Source: Diospyros lotus (lineage: Eukaryota > Streptophyta > Magnoliopsida > Ericales > Ebenaceae). From it: 64,000 nucleotides of DNA. The translations under genes were made by a program, and so were the position numbers. Of this stretch, positions 38,701 to 45,430 are shown piece after piece. The notes beneath the pieces are model-generated. The model saw nothing but the letters and a program-made list of their open reading frames with translations. It was not told the DNA's origin and did no database searches. The stretch lies in NCBI RefSeq assembly GCF_014633365.1, contig NC_068351.1, forward strand, positions 21,751,366-21,815,365, read 5' to 3'. The first letter of the stretch is position 1; every line of letters begins with the position of its first letter.

Positions 38701-41700
38701 TGGAGTTCGAGAGGCAGTGGACTTCGTTGGCAAGCTGGCCAGGTGAATTCCGATCCGTTTAGGCTATTACCAACCAATCTGGTTAATTTCCCAGCGATAG
38801 AGCAGTCCCCGGTTTGGGCATGTGAATTTGGGAGGCGAAGCAAGGTGGAAGGAGTTCCAGTTTCTTGGCTTATGGATGGTTTCACCCATAAAAGTTACGC
38901 CAAGACAGATGGGACATATGGGAGGTCATGGGAGACTCAATTGCAGCGAAAGAATGCTTCATTTTCAGCTGAAATGGAGCTTTAATGGCAGCCAAAGGAG
39001 GCTGCATTTTCTGATTCACTGCCTACTCTAGACTTTGGGCAGAAAAAGAAGCATTTCGATAGAGGCAACAGTGACAAAAAGGATGACTGGCATTATCTAA
39101 AGAGAATCGGTAACAATCAGGTGGGTGGGACAGTAGATGCAAAAGGAGAATTAAAGGAGCACACTGGTTCCTTTGGAAATGAAGTTCCTTATGAGGATGT
39201 TCCAAACGATACTCATGAAAGGTCAAAACTAAGAGCTGAATGATGCAGCTACTTGGATGATAGAGATAACAGAAGGTAGCTAGGAGTTTTTGGAGTTGGA
39301 AAAAAATTATCCGACTAAGATTGACAAAATAGAAGAAGAATTAATACGTCAAAGGGCAATTACCAAAAGGTTGCAAGAGGAAAGTTGGGAAGTATTTGAT
39401 CAAGTGACCAACAAAACCAGGGCCAACTTGTTACCCTTGGCATCTAATGCATGGACTGAAGGATTAGATAACGTGGAGGGATTTTTATCAAACGATAAGA
39501 GGGAGACAGCCCTAGTAGAAGAGGGGAACATATGTGGTAGTTGGTCAGTTAGAGTTTCAGAATGATCGACATTTGAAGGCTATAGGGTTACAGATTTCAG
39601 CTGCTACCTGCGACAAGGAGCGGCTAAATTCATTGAAGGTATTTGATGTGGACACATTGATAGGTTTTGGCATTATATTGGATCCCTAGACTATGAGTAC
39701 TAGGAACCTTAATTTGGTAGCTATTGCAAACCCAAGGGAAATAGTATGTTACTTTTTGGAGGAAGATTCAGCCTTGTCTGCAATGATTATCATTTTTGTT
39801 TCAATTGAGAACCTAAAAATGAAGAAGAAGAGACCTAGAAGGAGGAAGAAGGAAAGAAGGATGAACCAGATGGAAAAGGCTGGAATTGGATGAGGAGCTA
39901 TGGCTACTTGTTGCAAGTTCTTGGGGATAAGAACTCTCTTAAGGAGGGGGGAATTGTCATGACCCTATGAGCAATAAAGGGGTATTATTGTAATATGGTA
40001 GAATAGTTTGTTTTGGATATTTTAGCAATTAGTTAGGTGCACATGGCTGCATGTGCAAGGCTGTTAGGAGACAAATATGCCTATATAAGGCTGCTGTAAA
40101 TGGATGGGTTTTACATGTTGAATGATAATTGAAATTCCAATATCTCTCTCTACAATTTCTTTCTCTTTCCCTCCCTCTCTCTCTCTCTCTCGTTCAACAC
40201 TGTTCCATTCCTTCTCTACCTAATTCTACTCAATCTCCCCTTTCAATTCTTCTCTGTTTCTTCGCCAAATTTCCTTCCAATTACTTCTAAGACCCTAGCT
40301 AAACCCTAGGGTCATGACAAGGATGAAGGAGAAAAGGGAAGGTTTGGATGAGTGTCAAGGGTGAGATCCTCATCTTCACAATAGTGCTCCCTGTTAGAAT
40401 ATCAAGAAAAAGAGATAAAGAGTTAGAAAATCAAAATTTTGAATTTGGATGAGACTAAGGGGGTGTTTGGTACAGGAGAAATTTTAAGATTCCTGGGAAT
40501 GTTAGGTTGAAAATCTGTATTCCTATGTTTGGTACAACTTTTTTATAAAAAGAATCCTGGGAAATAGGATTCCCGAGAATGATTTTTAAGCAACTTTCCC
40601 ACAAAAAGATTTCCATGAGGGGGGGTTGGGAATCCAAGTTTTCCATGGATTTGGGAATGTTTTTAACAAATAAAAAGATTAAAACACCCCTTACCCTTTT
40701 ATAATCCCATACAAACATATTATATATATTATATATATGTAATATATTTATATTAAATATATTATATATTAAATATAAAAATATATTATAATATATTTAT
40801 ATTATTTATTATAAAATATTATATATATTAAAGTAAATATTCATACAAACATATATATTATTATGTATATATATATACATACACATGCATATATATACAT
40901 AATGTGTAAAAAAATAACATTTTTTTATTTTCTAAAGATATTGTGGGTCCCAATATTTTATATAGTAGAAGAAATTTATTATTTTTAAATAAAAAATTAA
41001 ATAAGAGTAATTTTGAAAAAAGAACATGAATTCTTAAGAATGTTATATTTAAACCAAACATAGGAATGTAAGATTCTCATAAAAGAATACTCAACATTCC
41101 AGAGAATGTTTAAATCTATCCAAACATAAAATTGCATAAATTTTGGAATCAAAGATTTCCAAGAACATTCCCAAGAATCATGAATCCCAGGAATTTAAAA
41201 ACTTCTCCCGTACCAAACGCCCCCTAAGAGATTAGGTTGGTTGGAGATAAGGAAAGATTACAAAAGATTAAATTGATAAAGAGATGGAGTTCCTAAGAAA
41301 AAAGAGGCAGTTAATTACAAGTGATTGTTCTAGCATTAGTGATAAACTTTATAGTTTAAAGATATTCAATTTTTTTTCTTATTTTTTAGGAGATGCTATA
41401 GAAGAATTCTTGTATATATTTCCCATTCGTAAGTTTAATAAAGCATGAAGTAGATTTCCATTTAATCAAGTAAACCTCTTTTCTCTAATTGAGTATTCAT
41501 CCTAAGTTACTGGACTATTTCTTCAATTTACTCGAGTAAGTTGCTTCAATCAGTTGTTTTTATGTTTTGTTCATGGTATCAAAGCCAGCAATCCTACTGG
41601 CCGATTCCTTCCACTATTGATTTTTTATGGTCAAAAGTTATCACATTCCTTCCCTACTCAAGTAAGTTATCATATTGACTTTGTCTCATAATTGACTTTT

Positions 41701-43821
41701 TTTTTTTTTTTTTTTTCATATGGATATAATCTATTAGCTTTCAAGTTTGGATAAATTTTTCAAATCTGGAAACTAATTGCTAGTCATTTTGTTTAGTGTT
41801 AATTTAATTATGTTGACACGATTATATCTTGCCCTAACACATTCCTTTAATAATCTAGTAGTACTTTAGTTGTTCTGTAGTTTGTTGCTATTCATTAATT
41901 TTAATTAAATGAATGTTACACGTCAGCATTTGTTGTCTCCCTAATTCCTTGTGCAAACTACATTTGTGCACTCACCTGGCGTGTAGAGGATGAAGTTATC
42001 TTCCATATGAAGTGCAGTATGAGAAAAAACAATCAATTTTTTATTCCATTCTCCTTTATATATAGGCTGTTAACGCAGATTCTGTTTTTGAGCTGAGGAG
42101 TGACCTTGGGCATCAGTTAGCTAATAAAAGTCGACAAATGAATTTGAGGTTTGTAATATTCCCTGATATCTTACTTTGTCCACTATTATATTAGTTGTAT
42201 ATTAACCTTCCATTATTTTCCTCGCTGACTTTTTTTTTTTTTCCCTGTTTCCTTTACTGCTTCTCTCTCCTTTGGTTCCTTTTCCTTATAGTTGAACCAA
42301 TTTGTTTCTGTTGCTACTTAGCTATCTTATTTCTCTATTATGCACGTTTATTATGAATATTAATGGTGCAGAAAGAGTATGACCAGATTGTGCTCTATGT
42401 AATATAAAATATGCTTTTCAATGTATTCATGGCATAAACATCTTTCTGCAAATCTCTACTGTCCTGCATCACTTTACCAAAGCACTAGCTATATACCTTA
42501 GGCCATTACTCCATTATTAAATCCTTTCTCATCCTTGGATCAGAATGCCACTGGATCAAACTAAGCAATCTACTAGCAAATGCATGGATCTAAAATATAT
42601 CTGCAAGCTCCCTCGGGTTAAAATAAAAGGTAAAAAAGCGTGGTATCATAAAGGAGTGCCTTCTTCCATAGAACCTCCAAGGAGTTTTGACTCAGACGTG
42701 CACTTCTCTGCTAGAGGATTCAAAGAATTCCAGATTCAATATTTTGACTTTCCTGATCTGACGCCAAAGTGGAATCCAGACCTCATTTGACTCTTGATTG
42801 TTATGCTGGCCAAACATTAGCCACTCTGTCCAACTTGGACCCATGTATTAGCCATGGAATCCCTAAATTGGCCCCTCGCATTCCCCTGAGGTGGTACTTG
42901 AGATGCACTGTTGTGGGATATAGCCATTATGGCTCCCCTTTAGGGACAGATACCACCAATGAAGTCACCCTTTGGAGCTAACTGGAAATAAGCAATGCCA
43001 AAATCCAAGTCTTGTGCCTAATCAGTATTAGGAGCTCCTAGTTTACAAGCTTAGTTGCGTTGGCAGCAAGAAAAAAAAAAGTGAGGGCAGTTTTTTTGTT
43101 TGTTTGTTTTTTTTTTTCTTTTGGGTGGGGGGGGGGGGATGCTGCTGCTGCTAAGCATAAGGACAGTTGTTGAAGTGAGTTTATTTCCTAGCTGTGGTTG
43201 GAAATATGATGTGCAAGATGATATTTTGAGACAAGGAATTGAAGGGTCTTCTAGGTAAAAGAATGAAAGTAAACTCCCTGAAAAAATCTTATTGAGAGTT
43301 TGTAGCTTAAGTTCACAGTCGGCTCTTTATTCTTCTATTTGCTTTGTTGTTTCATTTCACACTCTCTTGAAATGAACGTGAAATTAAAAGAGTATATGTA
43401 CCTTTGTTTGCTAGAAGTCTCAGTTCTTGATGAAATTGCCAGTCATTGCTCCTTAATTATGTCACATGCTACATGCTTCCTTCTCTTATTCTTAATCATC
43501 CTATCATAATGTTGATCCTTTTAGGGGAATTGGGGCTGTTGCATATAAAGTATCAGAGCTTGAAACTGACAGCATCCTGAAAATAAGCCTCAGGAGTGTG
43601 GATGGAGAAGACACAACCCCAATATCCCAGGTTAGTCTCTTGTTTTCTGTTTTACTTGATATGTTCTTCCCTGCCTTGTCAATTTCAATCAAAAAATTTG
43701 TTAGGCCACATGCACCGTTTCACAGGCATTTGGAGGTGGCGGGCACCAAAATGCAAGTTCATTCATGCTGAGCACCACTGATTTTGAGAGGTGGAAGCGT
43801 TCTGCTTGGACCCTTACCTAG
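8552..43821 (+). CDS. DHH/DHHA1-family phosphoesterase-like protein, 7 exons
   Basis: Predicted joins are 8552-8736, 9292-9390, 9745-10084, 21249-21383, 42066-42148, 43525-43630 and 43726-43821: 1044 nt, 347 residues plus TAG. Every junction is GT-AG and the phases (2,2,0,0,2,0) close exactly. Visible motifs are a YHYPCPDGA start (Asp31), LLDF (Asp78), the signature DHH at 100-102 (VVLDHHKTA), DGDLW (Asp172, Asp174), LGGGAFGHC in exon 4, and GGGGHQNAS (His323) typical of the C-terminal DHHA1 substrate-binding domain. The family comprises metal-dependent phosphoesterases acting on nucleic acids or small phosphates; this protein's substrate is not known to me. No transit peptide is obvious. The first in-frame ATG (8552) was chosen; upstream there is only a TTG. 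The gene spans 35.3 kb because introns 3 and 4 are filled with transposons, yet no exon shows a stop or frameshift. Confidence 0.88.
8723..8952 (+). repeat. Imperfect direct duplication of exon 1 end and intron 1 start
   Basis: 8723-8822 (TATTCTCCTATCAGGTAAGG through TAATCATCTCGGTAA) is repeated with substitutions and a small deletion at about 8859-8952. The copy includes the last 14 bases of exon 1 and a second donor-like site, CAG|GTCGTT at 8873. The duplication is non-coding in its second copy. Confidence 0.8.
9292..9390 (+). CDS. DHH gene exon 2
   Basis: Starts after TTTCAG and completes a serine codon across the junction. It encodes [19 protein letters not shown] and onward, giving the second conserved acidic motif (Asp78). 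The donor CAG|GTCCAT is weaker than consensus. Only 99 nt, so it does not stand out as an ORF by itself. Confidence 0.85.
9491..9640. mobile_element. 150-bp foldback MITE in intron 2
   Basis: The left arm starts GGTTGTGACTGT and the right arm ends ACAGTCACAACC. The arms stay complementary through CACAGTGAAATGACATTTTT and its reverse complement AAAAATGTCATTTCACTGTG, leaving a short central loop. No coding content. No clear TSD was identified. Confidence 0.75.
9745..10084 (+). CDS. DHH gene exon 3
   Basis: Starts after GAGCAG and encodes residues 95-208, including [10 protein letters not shown] with the family-defining DHH at 100-102, the conserved [11 protein letters not shown] segment, and VEDGDLWKW, whose acidic residues (172, 174) fit the last metal-site motif. 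The donor is AG|GTTGAT at 10085, after LFQQ. Continuing without splicing would add 51 unrelated residues before a stop at 10240. Confidence 0.88.
11580..11886 (+). mobile_element. 5' LTR of truncated gypsy element
   Basis: The right end is set by TTTTGCA followed by a primer-binding site. TCTATAAATAATCC at about 11770-11783 is a TATA-like box. The left end is uncertain by tens of bases because no second LTR copy is present for comparison. Confidence 0.45.
11892..11904 (+). other. Primer-binding site (initiator Met tRNA type)
   Basis: TGGTATCAAAGCC matches the usual plant retrotransposon PBS TGGTATCAGAGC with one change. It lies five bases after the inferred LTR end and gives the element plus orientation. 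Confidence 0.6.
13014..13930. mobile_element. hAT-like non-autonomous element, ~0.92 kb
   Basis: Ends are CATAGTTCTGAAAGGC and the reverse complement GCCTTTAACAACTATG. The subterminal parts are GC-rich and made of repeated GAGGCG/CGCCTC words, unlike the AT-rich centre. Flanks CTTGTTAT and CCTGTTAC match 6/8, consistent with an old 8-bp hAT duplication. No transposase is encoded. It interrupts the leader of the gypsy element. Confidence 0.55.
14040..16003 (+). pseudogene. Gypsy gag and protease remnant
   Basis: Degenerate gag spans about 14040-15000, with a recognisable plant gypsy gag block at about 14670-14930 ([16 protein letters not shown], then [12 protein letters not shown] and [12 protein letters not shown]). 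A zinc-knuckle-like CHYHKKGH lies near 15160. An open segment at 15263-15604 carries [12 protein letters not shown], the retropepsin active site, and a later [17 protein letters not shown] matches the linker before reverse transcriptase. Several stops and frameshifts break the frame. At 16004 the sequence switches abruptly to a copia LTR, so RT, RNase H and integrase are absent. Confidence 0.75.
16004..16223 (+). mobile_element. 5' LTR of copia element A
   Basis: Begins TGTAGAATCC and ends CAAATTCTTCA, immediately followed by TGGTATTAGAGTAG, a mutated initiator-Met PBS at 16224. An internal short repeat (TTTCCTAAGCTGTATTTAGTAG) is present. The length of 220 bp suits small copia LTRs. No matching 3' LTR is present downstream. 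Confidence 0.65.
16276..18030 (+). pseudogene. Copia element A gag, protease and partial integrase remnant
   Basis: From ATG at 16276 ([15 protein letters not shown]) the translation matches copia gag. [16 protein letters not shown] and [15 protein letters not shown] lie in 16534-16752, followed by the degenerate gag end. The protease core SWIVDSGA lies at about 17345. The GAG-pre-integrase motif [13 protein letters not shown] is at about 17770, and IHNDIWGP of the integrase follows after a frameshift. Many in-frame stops occur, most readable as CAG or CAA changed to TAG or TAA. The element ends at about 18030, where copia element B begins. Confidence 0.75.
18031..20845 (+). pseudogene. Copia element B pol remnant (integrase, RT, RNase H)
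   Basis: 18031-18345 encodes the integrase zinc region and first catalytic block ([20 protein letters not shown]). [10 protein letters not shown] with the catalytic Glu follows near 18470, and a C-terminal block is at 18579-18896. RT runs from about 19262 to 20350 with [11 protein letters not shown] and an intact YVDD box at about 19795-19806. RNase H at 20369-20845 carries [15 protein letters not shown] and ADILTKGLP. It resembles the Ale/Retrofit type. Damage includes a frameshift near 19357 and stops at about 18343, 18568, 20102, 20209 and 20320, mostly C-to-T readable. The 5' LTR, gag and protease of this copy are missing. Confidence 0.82.
20809..20820 (+). other. Polypurine tract of copia element B
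   Basis: TTTGAGGGGGAG lies directly before TGTGGAAGC, the start of the 3' LTR. It overlaps the end of the RNase H frame, as in related copia elements. Confidence 0.6.
20821..21140 (+). mobile_element. 3' LTR of copia element B
   Basis: Begins TGTGGAAGCATC after the polypurine tract. A TATA-like CTATTTAAGC lies at 20991-21000. It differs from the LTR at 16004-16223, so elements A and B are different insertions. The right end is uncertain, somewhere between about 21060 and 21140. Confidence 0.6.
21249..21383 (+). CDS. DHH gene exon 4
   Basis: A phase-0 exon of 45 codons after TTGTCCAG, encoding [20 protein letters not shown] through [10 protein letters not shown]. The GGGAFGHCL segment belongs to the DHHA1-type half. 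The donor is CTG|GTAAAT. A T-run at 21206-21217 and TTTTGTCCAG provide the polypyrimidine tract. The exon lies only about 110-190 bases after a copia LTR. Confidence 0.87.
23760..25300. mobile_element. LTR-like repeat of unknown family
   Basis: Starts TGTTGTTGCCGTAATACAAC, like the Tat LTR at 52381 (TGTTGTTGCCAAAATACAAT). It contains a minus-strand TATAAATACCCC at about 24415-24426 and a plus-strand CCTATAAATATCG at about 25100. No reading frame shows retroelement domains. Ends and TSD could not be proven, so this may be two abutting LTR fragments. Confidence 0.35.
25310..25946 (-). pseudogene. Gypsy reverse transcriptase, 3' part
   Basis: Minus-strand translation gives [20 protein letters not shown] next to the insertion site, then 25870-25520 with [20 protein letters not shown] and [11 protein letters not shown]. 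The catalytic box reads FFYDILIY, so the first Asp of the usual pair is replaced by Tyr (codon 25706-25708). The connection segment [19 protein letters not shown] follows to about 25400. Homology stops near 25310, so RNase H and integrase are missing. The 5' half of RT is at 30718-31000, on the far side of the hAT-like insertion. Confidence 0.82.
27211..29594 (-). mobile_element. Solo LTR, TGTAAC-type, second family
   Basis: Starts TGTAACACCCC and ends GGGTCGTTACA. It is flanked by GTTAC (27206-27210) and GTTAT (29595-29599), a 4/5 TSD. A TATA run (minus strand, about 29242-29255) sets the orientation. It is 2.38 kb, has no coding domains, and its interior differs from the LTR at 1551. It contains the ATCCGGAT palindrome cluster. 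Confidence 0.75.
28284..28790. repeat. Cluster of ATCCGGAT palindromes
   Basis: About 19 exact or near copies of (C)ATCCGGAT(A/G), a perfect 8-bp palindrome, spaced irregularly about 15-45 bases apart with partly repeated surroundings (TCACTCACA, GACACAAG). There is no spacer and repeat regularity, so this is not a CRISPR-like array. It lies in the LTR's inferred transcribed leader. Confidence 0.8.
30718..31607 (-). pseudogene. Gypsy protease and RT 5' part
   Basis: Protease at 31607-30993 starts with [13 protein letters not shown], where the active triad reads D-N-G instead of the usual D-S/T-G, and continues to [21 protein letters not shown] then follows on the same strand: [31 protein letters not shown] and KDKFPIPLI at about 30900-30730. 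An A-run (minus strand, about 30811-30822) sits in the VKKK codons. The frame meets the hAT-like insertion at 30718-30725 and resumes at 25946. Confidence 0.82.
31614..32900 (-). pseudogene. Gypsy gag
   Basis: Minus-strand gag. An N-terminal part lies at 32747-32430 ([20 protein letters not shown]). A middle part with in-frame stops matches the gag domain ([52 protein letters not shown]). A CCHC zinc knuckle at 31847-31614 reads [14 protein letters not shown]. The stop between gag and protease at about 31614 is TAG, where many relatives have a sense codon. With protease and RT downstream it forms the usual gypsy gag-pol order. The domain style suggests a chromovirus such as Reina, which is inference. 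Confidence 0.78.
32926..32938 (-). other. Gypsy primer-binding site
   Basis: On the minus strand this reads TGATATCAGAGTC, close to the initiator-Met PBS TGGTATCAGAGC. It lies just upstream of gag and next to the LTR end. Confidence 0.55.
33071..35264 (+). mobile_element. Probable solo LTR inside the gypsy LTR
   Basis: Begins TGTTAGTGATAGTGCCC after AGAGA. AGAGA also occurs at 35265-35269, a possible TSD, although the region is purine-rich and the right end lacks a clean CA. Contents include a GGTCGACC-type palindrome cluster and a C/T-rich leader near 34670-34800. No coding domains occur in about 2.2 kb. Confidence 0.5.
34370..34545. repeat. Cluster of GTCGAC-type palindromes
   Basis: Repeated words of the form TYGGTCGACCGAAC or TCGACCGAACTT occur at about 34371, 34394, 34456, 34491 and 34516, separated by related text such as GGTTTTGGTTGACTTCAGTCTACCAAA. 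The core GTCGAC or its decayed form is palindromic. It lies upstream of the inferred transcription start of this LTR. Confidence 0.6.
35474..37279 (-). pseudogene. Copia pol fragment (RT and RNase H), minus strand
   Basis: RT starts near 36860 ([20 protein letters not shown], then [20 protein letters not shown]) and continues at 36300-35932, where the catalytic box reads YVDNIIIIG, with Asn replacing the second Asp (a G-to-A change). LRYFLGIEV and [20 protein letters not shown] follow. RNase H is at 35928-35743 (AYSDADYT) and 35704-35474 ([20 protein letters not shown]). Stops and a frameshift break it. The pol linker continues at 40325-40391, across the LTR element inserted at 37285. Gag, protease and most of integrase are absent. 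Confidence 0.8.
37285..37637 (+). repeat. 5' LTR of the 3.0-kb element
   Basis: 353 bp, starting TGTCATGACC and ending GGGTCATGACA. The TATA box CTATATAAGG is at 37411-37420, followed by a C/T-rich leader. Confidence 0.9.
37640..37655 (+). other. Primer-binding site of the 3.0-kb element
   Basis: TGGTATCAGAGCATCG lies two bases after the 5' LTR and matches the initiator-Met tRNA PBS. Confidence 0.85.
39941..39952 (+). other. Polypurine tract of the 3.0-kb element
   Basis: AAGGAGGGGGGA lies immediately before the 3' LTR. Confidence 0.8.
39955..40319 (+). repeat. 3' LTR of the 3.0-kb element
   Basis: 365 bp, nearly identical to the 5' LTR. The CT microsatellite is longer by 12 bases. TATA CTATATAAGG is at 40081-40090. 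Confidence 0.9.
40392..41573 (+). mobile_element. Copia-type LTR with adjoining PBS
   Basis: Starts TGTTAGAATATC and ends TTTGTTCA, followed at 41574 by TGGTATCAAAGCC, a near-consensus PBS. Removing the MITE inside it leaves a 413-bp LTR. No internal coding region or second LTR follows before the intron resumes, so the element is truncated. It abuts the minus-strand copia fragment directly. Confidence 0.6.
40459..41224. mobile_element. PIF/Harbinger-type MITE, 766 bp
   Basis: The TIRs are GGGGGTGTTTGGTAC and GTACCAAACGCCCCC, flanked by the trinucleotide duplication TAA on both sides, as expected for PIF/Harbinger (TWA target). Subterminal GGAATCCTGGGAAT-type words occur in inverted orientation at both ends. 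The centre is a long run of TATATAT and ATATATTA. No transposase is present. Confidence 0.85.
42066..42148 (+). CDS. DHH gene exon 5
   Basis: An 83-nt exon after TATATATAG, encoding [20 protein letters not shown] and the following SRQMNL, ending on two bases of an Arg codon. The donor is GAG|GTTTGT. It is too short to stand out as an ORF and was found by continuing the DHHA1-type fold from exon 4. Confidence 0.85.
42149..43524 (+). other. Intron 5 of the DHH gene
   Basis: 1376 bp, GT-AG. It includes a low-complexity stretch at about 43070-43152: an A-run, T-rich TTTG repeats, a G-run of about 14, then a short GCT repeat. An open stretch at 42545-42790 has no recognisable similarity. Confidence 0.7.
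43525..43630 (+). CDS. DHH gene exon 6
   Basis: Starts after CTTTTAG with the base that completes the Arg codon. It encodes [20 protein letters not shown] and [15 protein letters not shown]. The donor CAG|GTTAGT leaves phase 0. Confidence 0.87.
43726..43821 (+). CDS. DHH gene exon 7 (terminal)
   Basis: Starts after TTTCACAG. It encodes [20 protein letters not shown] and [11 protein letters not shown], then TAG. GGGGH is the glycine-rich substrate-binding motif of DHHA1 domains. Confidence 0.88.
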   Translation, partial: AFGGGGHQNASSFMLSTTDFERWKRSAWTLT

Positions 43822-44404
43822 GTCGTTTTGCCGTTGAGTACCCTAACTGGCCACTGAACAACAGGCTGAGATACATGCTAAAGCTCTGAGACGGGCTGGA
43901 TCTGTGCAAAAAAAAAATTGTTGTCTCTCCATCCTCTGATCATAATTATAAAGACTTTGGACGATGATGGCATGGACGCCGTAGTCTTGTTGGCTTTATC
44001 TGATTTTGGTGAAAGCACGCTCAGCTGCTGCTAATTTGTTGTTGGAGATTTGAAACTAAAGTGACATCCATTTTCAGTTCTTCGTTTTCATGGTTTTAGT
44101 TGCATGCTTGTTTGCTGGGTGATGTCCACTAGTTTGGAGATAATTATGACGTCATATTATGGACATGGTATCACAAATTAATTATGTTTTACGTCTATAA
44201 GATTTTGAATACATGGCAATAATTATCATTTTATAAATTTAAAGATAGAAGTAGAGTTTATCGATACTCATTGTCAAATGTATTGAGGATACATACATAC
44301 ATACATGACAATGCATCTTTGACTTTTTGATGCTACATTAGCGTAATAATATAGTGTCATGGTTTCATTGTGTCATTACCTAACTCCAACAATGAATTTT
44401 TATA
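43822..44404 (+). other. 3' flank of the DHH gene
   Basis: The presumed 3' untranslated region and AT-rich flank. No consensus polyadenylation signal could be singled out, and no gene is seen. Confidence 0.4.
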
Positions 44405-44527
44405 GTATAGGAGACCATCTCAAGGTGGTATGCAAGTAACCTCTCGAATGGCGGGTGATGCTCTCGTGACAAGTGACTTGCTGAGAAAGAAATCAATTAG
44501 GTGCTTAGGTGAGTGTCTCTTGTGCAG

Positions 44528-44645
44528 ATTCTTCGATGCCTAAATAAATATTGAGTGATCGAGCATAATGAAAGGGTCTCCCAATGATTCTTTGATGCCT
44601 AAATAAATATTGAGTGATCGAGCACAATGAAAGGGTTTCCCAATG
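44528..44645. repeat. Two tandem 59-bp units
   Basis: ATTCTTCGATGCCTAAATAA at 44528 recurs at 44587, each unit running to AAAGGGTYTCCCAATG with only a few substitutions. It lies in repeat-rich DNA to the left of the outer Tat element. Confidence 0.8.
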
Positions 44646-45179
44646 ATGCTTCGGGAGAGGCTTCCAGGGTTCACTCAACCATGTTCGGCTTATCTTGGTG
44701 CATGGTCACATGATGTGTTGTTTGGTGCCCCCATGTAAGGGTATGTCGGTGTATGGGTTGCATACGCATGTAGCAAGGGTCGACATGCGTAAGCTTGATG
44801 CGTAGTAGGGCTTGCAAGTGGTTGTGTGGTTTGATGTGCATGGTTGCCTAAGGGGGGCGGCTATGGTCGGGTGACCCTCACTTGACCATAGGCCCAAATG
44901 GGTCTCTTAGCCTAGCTTGTCCTTGGCCACGTGGGCGTGGTCGTGTGGGGGCATGGTCGCGCACATTTGCACGAGGGGCTATGGCCAAGTAACCCTTGAC
45001 CATATGCTTTCGGGAAGGAAGGGGTGTCTCCCAACCAAGTTAAGGCTGAGAAACCCTCACTCTGCCTCTGCCTTAGCCTCCTTGTTGCTTGGCTCCCTTG
45101 GTCTCTTCTTCAGCTGCTTGGCCTACTTTGACTAATTTTTTGTCCTGCCATGTGATGGGTTTATTTTGTTAGGCGTAAC

Positions 45180-45430
45180 ACTTGATCTATGCTCGGAGTA
45201 GTGCAGATGGTTCACTACACACGTTTGGGAGCTTGAGTATCGCAAGATTGTGGGTTTAAGTCTGTTTTTGTATGATTGTCGATAATATGTGTATCCGTGA
45301 GATCAAGGCTTGAGTTTTGGCCTGCAACGTACTCATCTGACTCGTTTGTTCGTGGTGGGCCGAGCCGCAAATTATAGGGAGAGTGGGATGCTTTGGCCAA
45401 AGATTGTTTGATAACGAGGACTCCTCAATT
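45180..45430 (+). mobile_element. Possible tRNA-derived SINE
   Basis: GGAGTAGTGCAGATGG at about 45196 resembles a pol III A box, and GTGGGTTTAAGTCT at about 45250 resembles a B box (GGTTCRANTCC), with A-to-B spacing near 45 bases. A poly(A)-like AAAAAATAAAATAAAAA follows at about 45439. There is no clear TSD. This may be a chance match. Confidence 0.3.

Larger units (their letters stand above)
37285..40319 (+). mobile_element. Complete non-autonomous LTR element, 3.0 kb
   Basis: Two LTRs (37285-37637 and 39955-40319), a PBS, a polypurine tract and a perfect 5-bp TSD AGGAT (37280-37284 and 40320-40324) define it completely. The LTR ends TGTCATGACCC and GGGTCATGACA form an 11-bp inverted repeat. 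The 2.3-kb interior has only short frames (for example 37907-38170 and 39290-39565) and no recognisable gag, protease, RT or integrase, so it would need enzymes in trans. By hand alignment the LTRs differ by nine substitutions plus a 12-bp CT-repeat expansion, indicating a fairly recent insertion. It sits inside the copia pol linker. Confidence 0.92.
21384..42065 (+). other. Intron 4 of the DHH gene (20.7 kb, nested transposons)
   Basis: 21384-23640 is plain intron-like sequence in which I see no gene or defined repeat. 23760-25300 is LTR-like. 25310-40391 is a nest of gypsy, hAT-like, copia and LTR insertions. 40392-41573 is a copia LTR, and 41600-42065 returns to plain intron sequence ending TATATATAG. 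Confidence 0.8.

Noticed and set aside
42545..42790. Possible extra exon in intron 5
   Set aside because: No similarity to the DHH family. Including it would disrupt the conserved junction between exons 5 and 6, which already closes in phase.
45180..45260. Functional tRNA gene
   Set aside because: A and B box-like words are present, but no cloverleaf with acceptor, anticodon and T arms can be folded. At best it is a SINE head.
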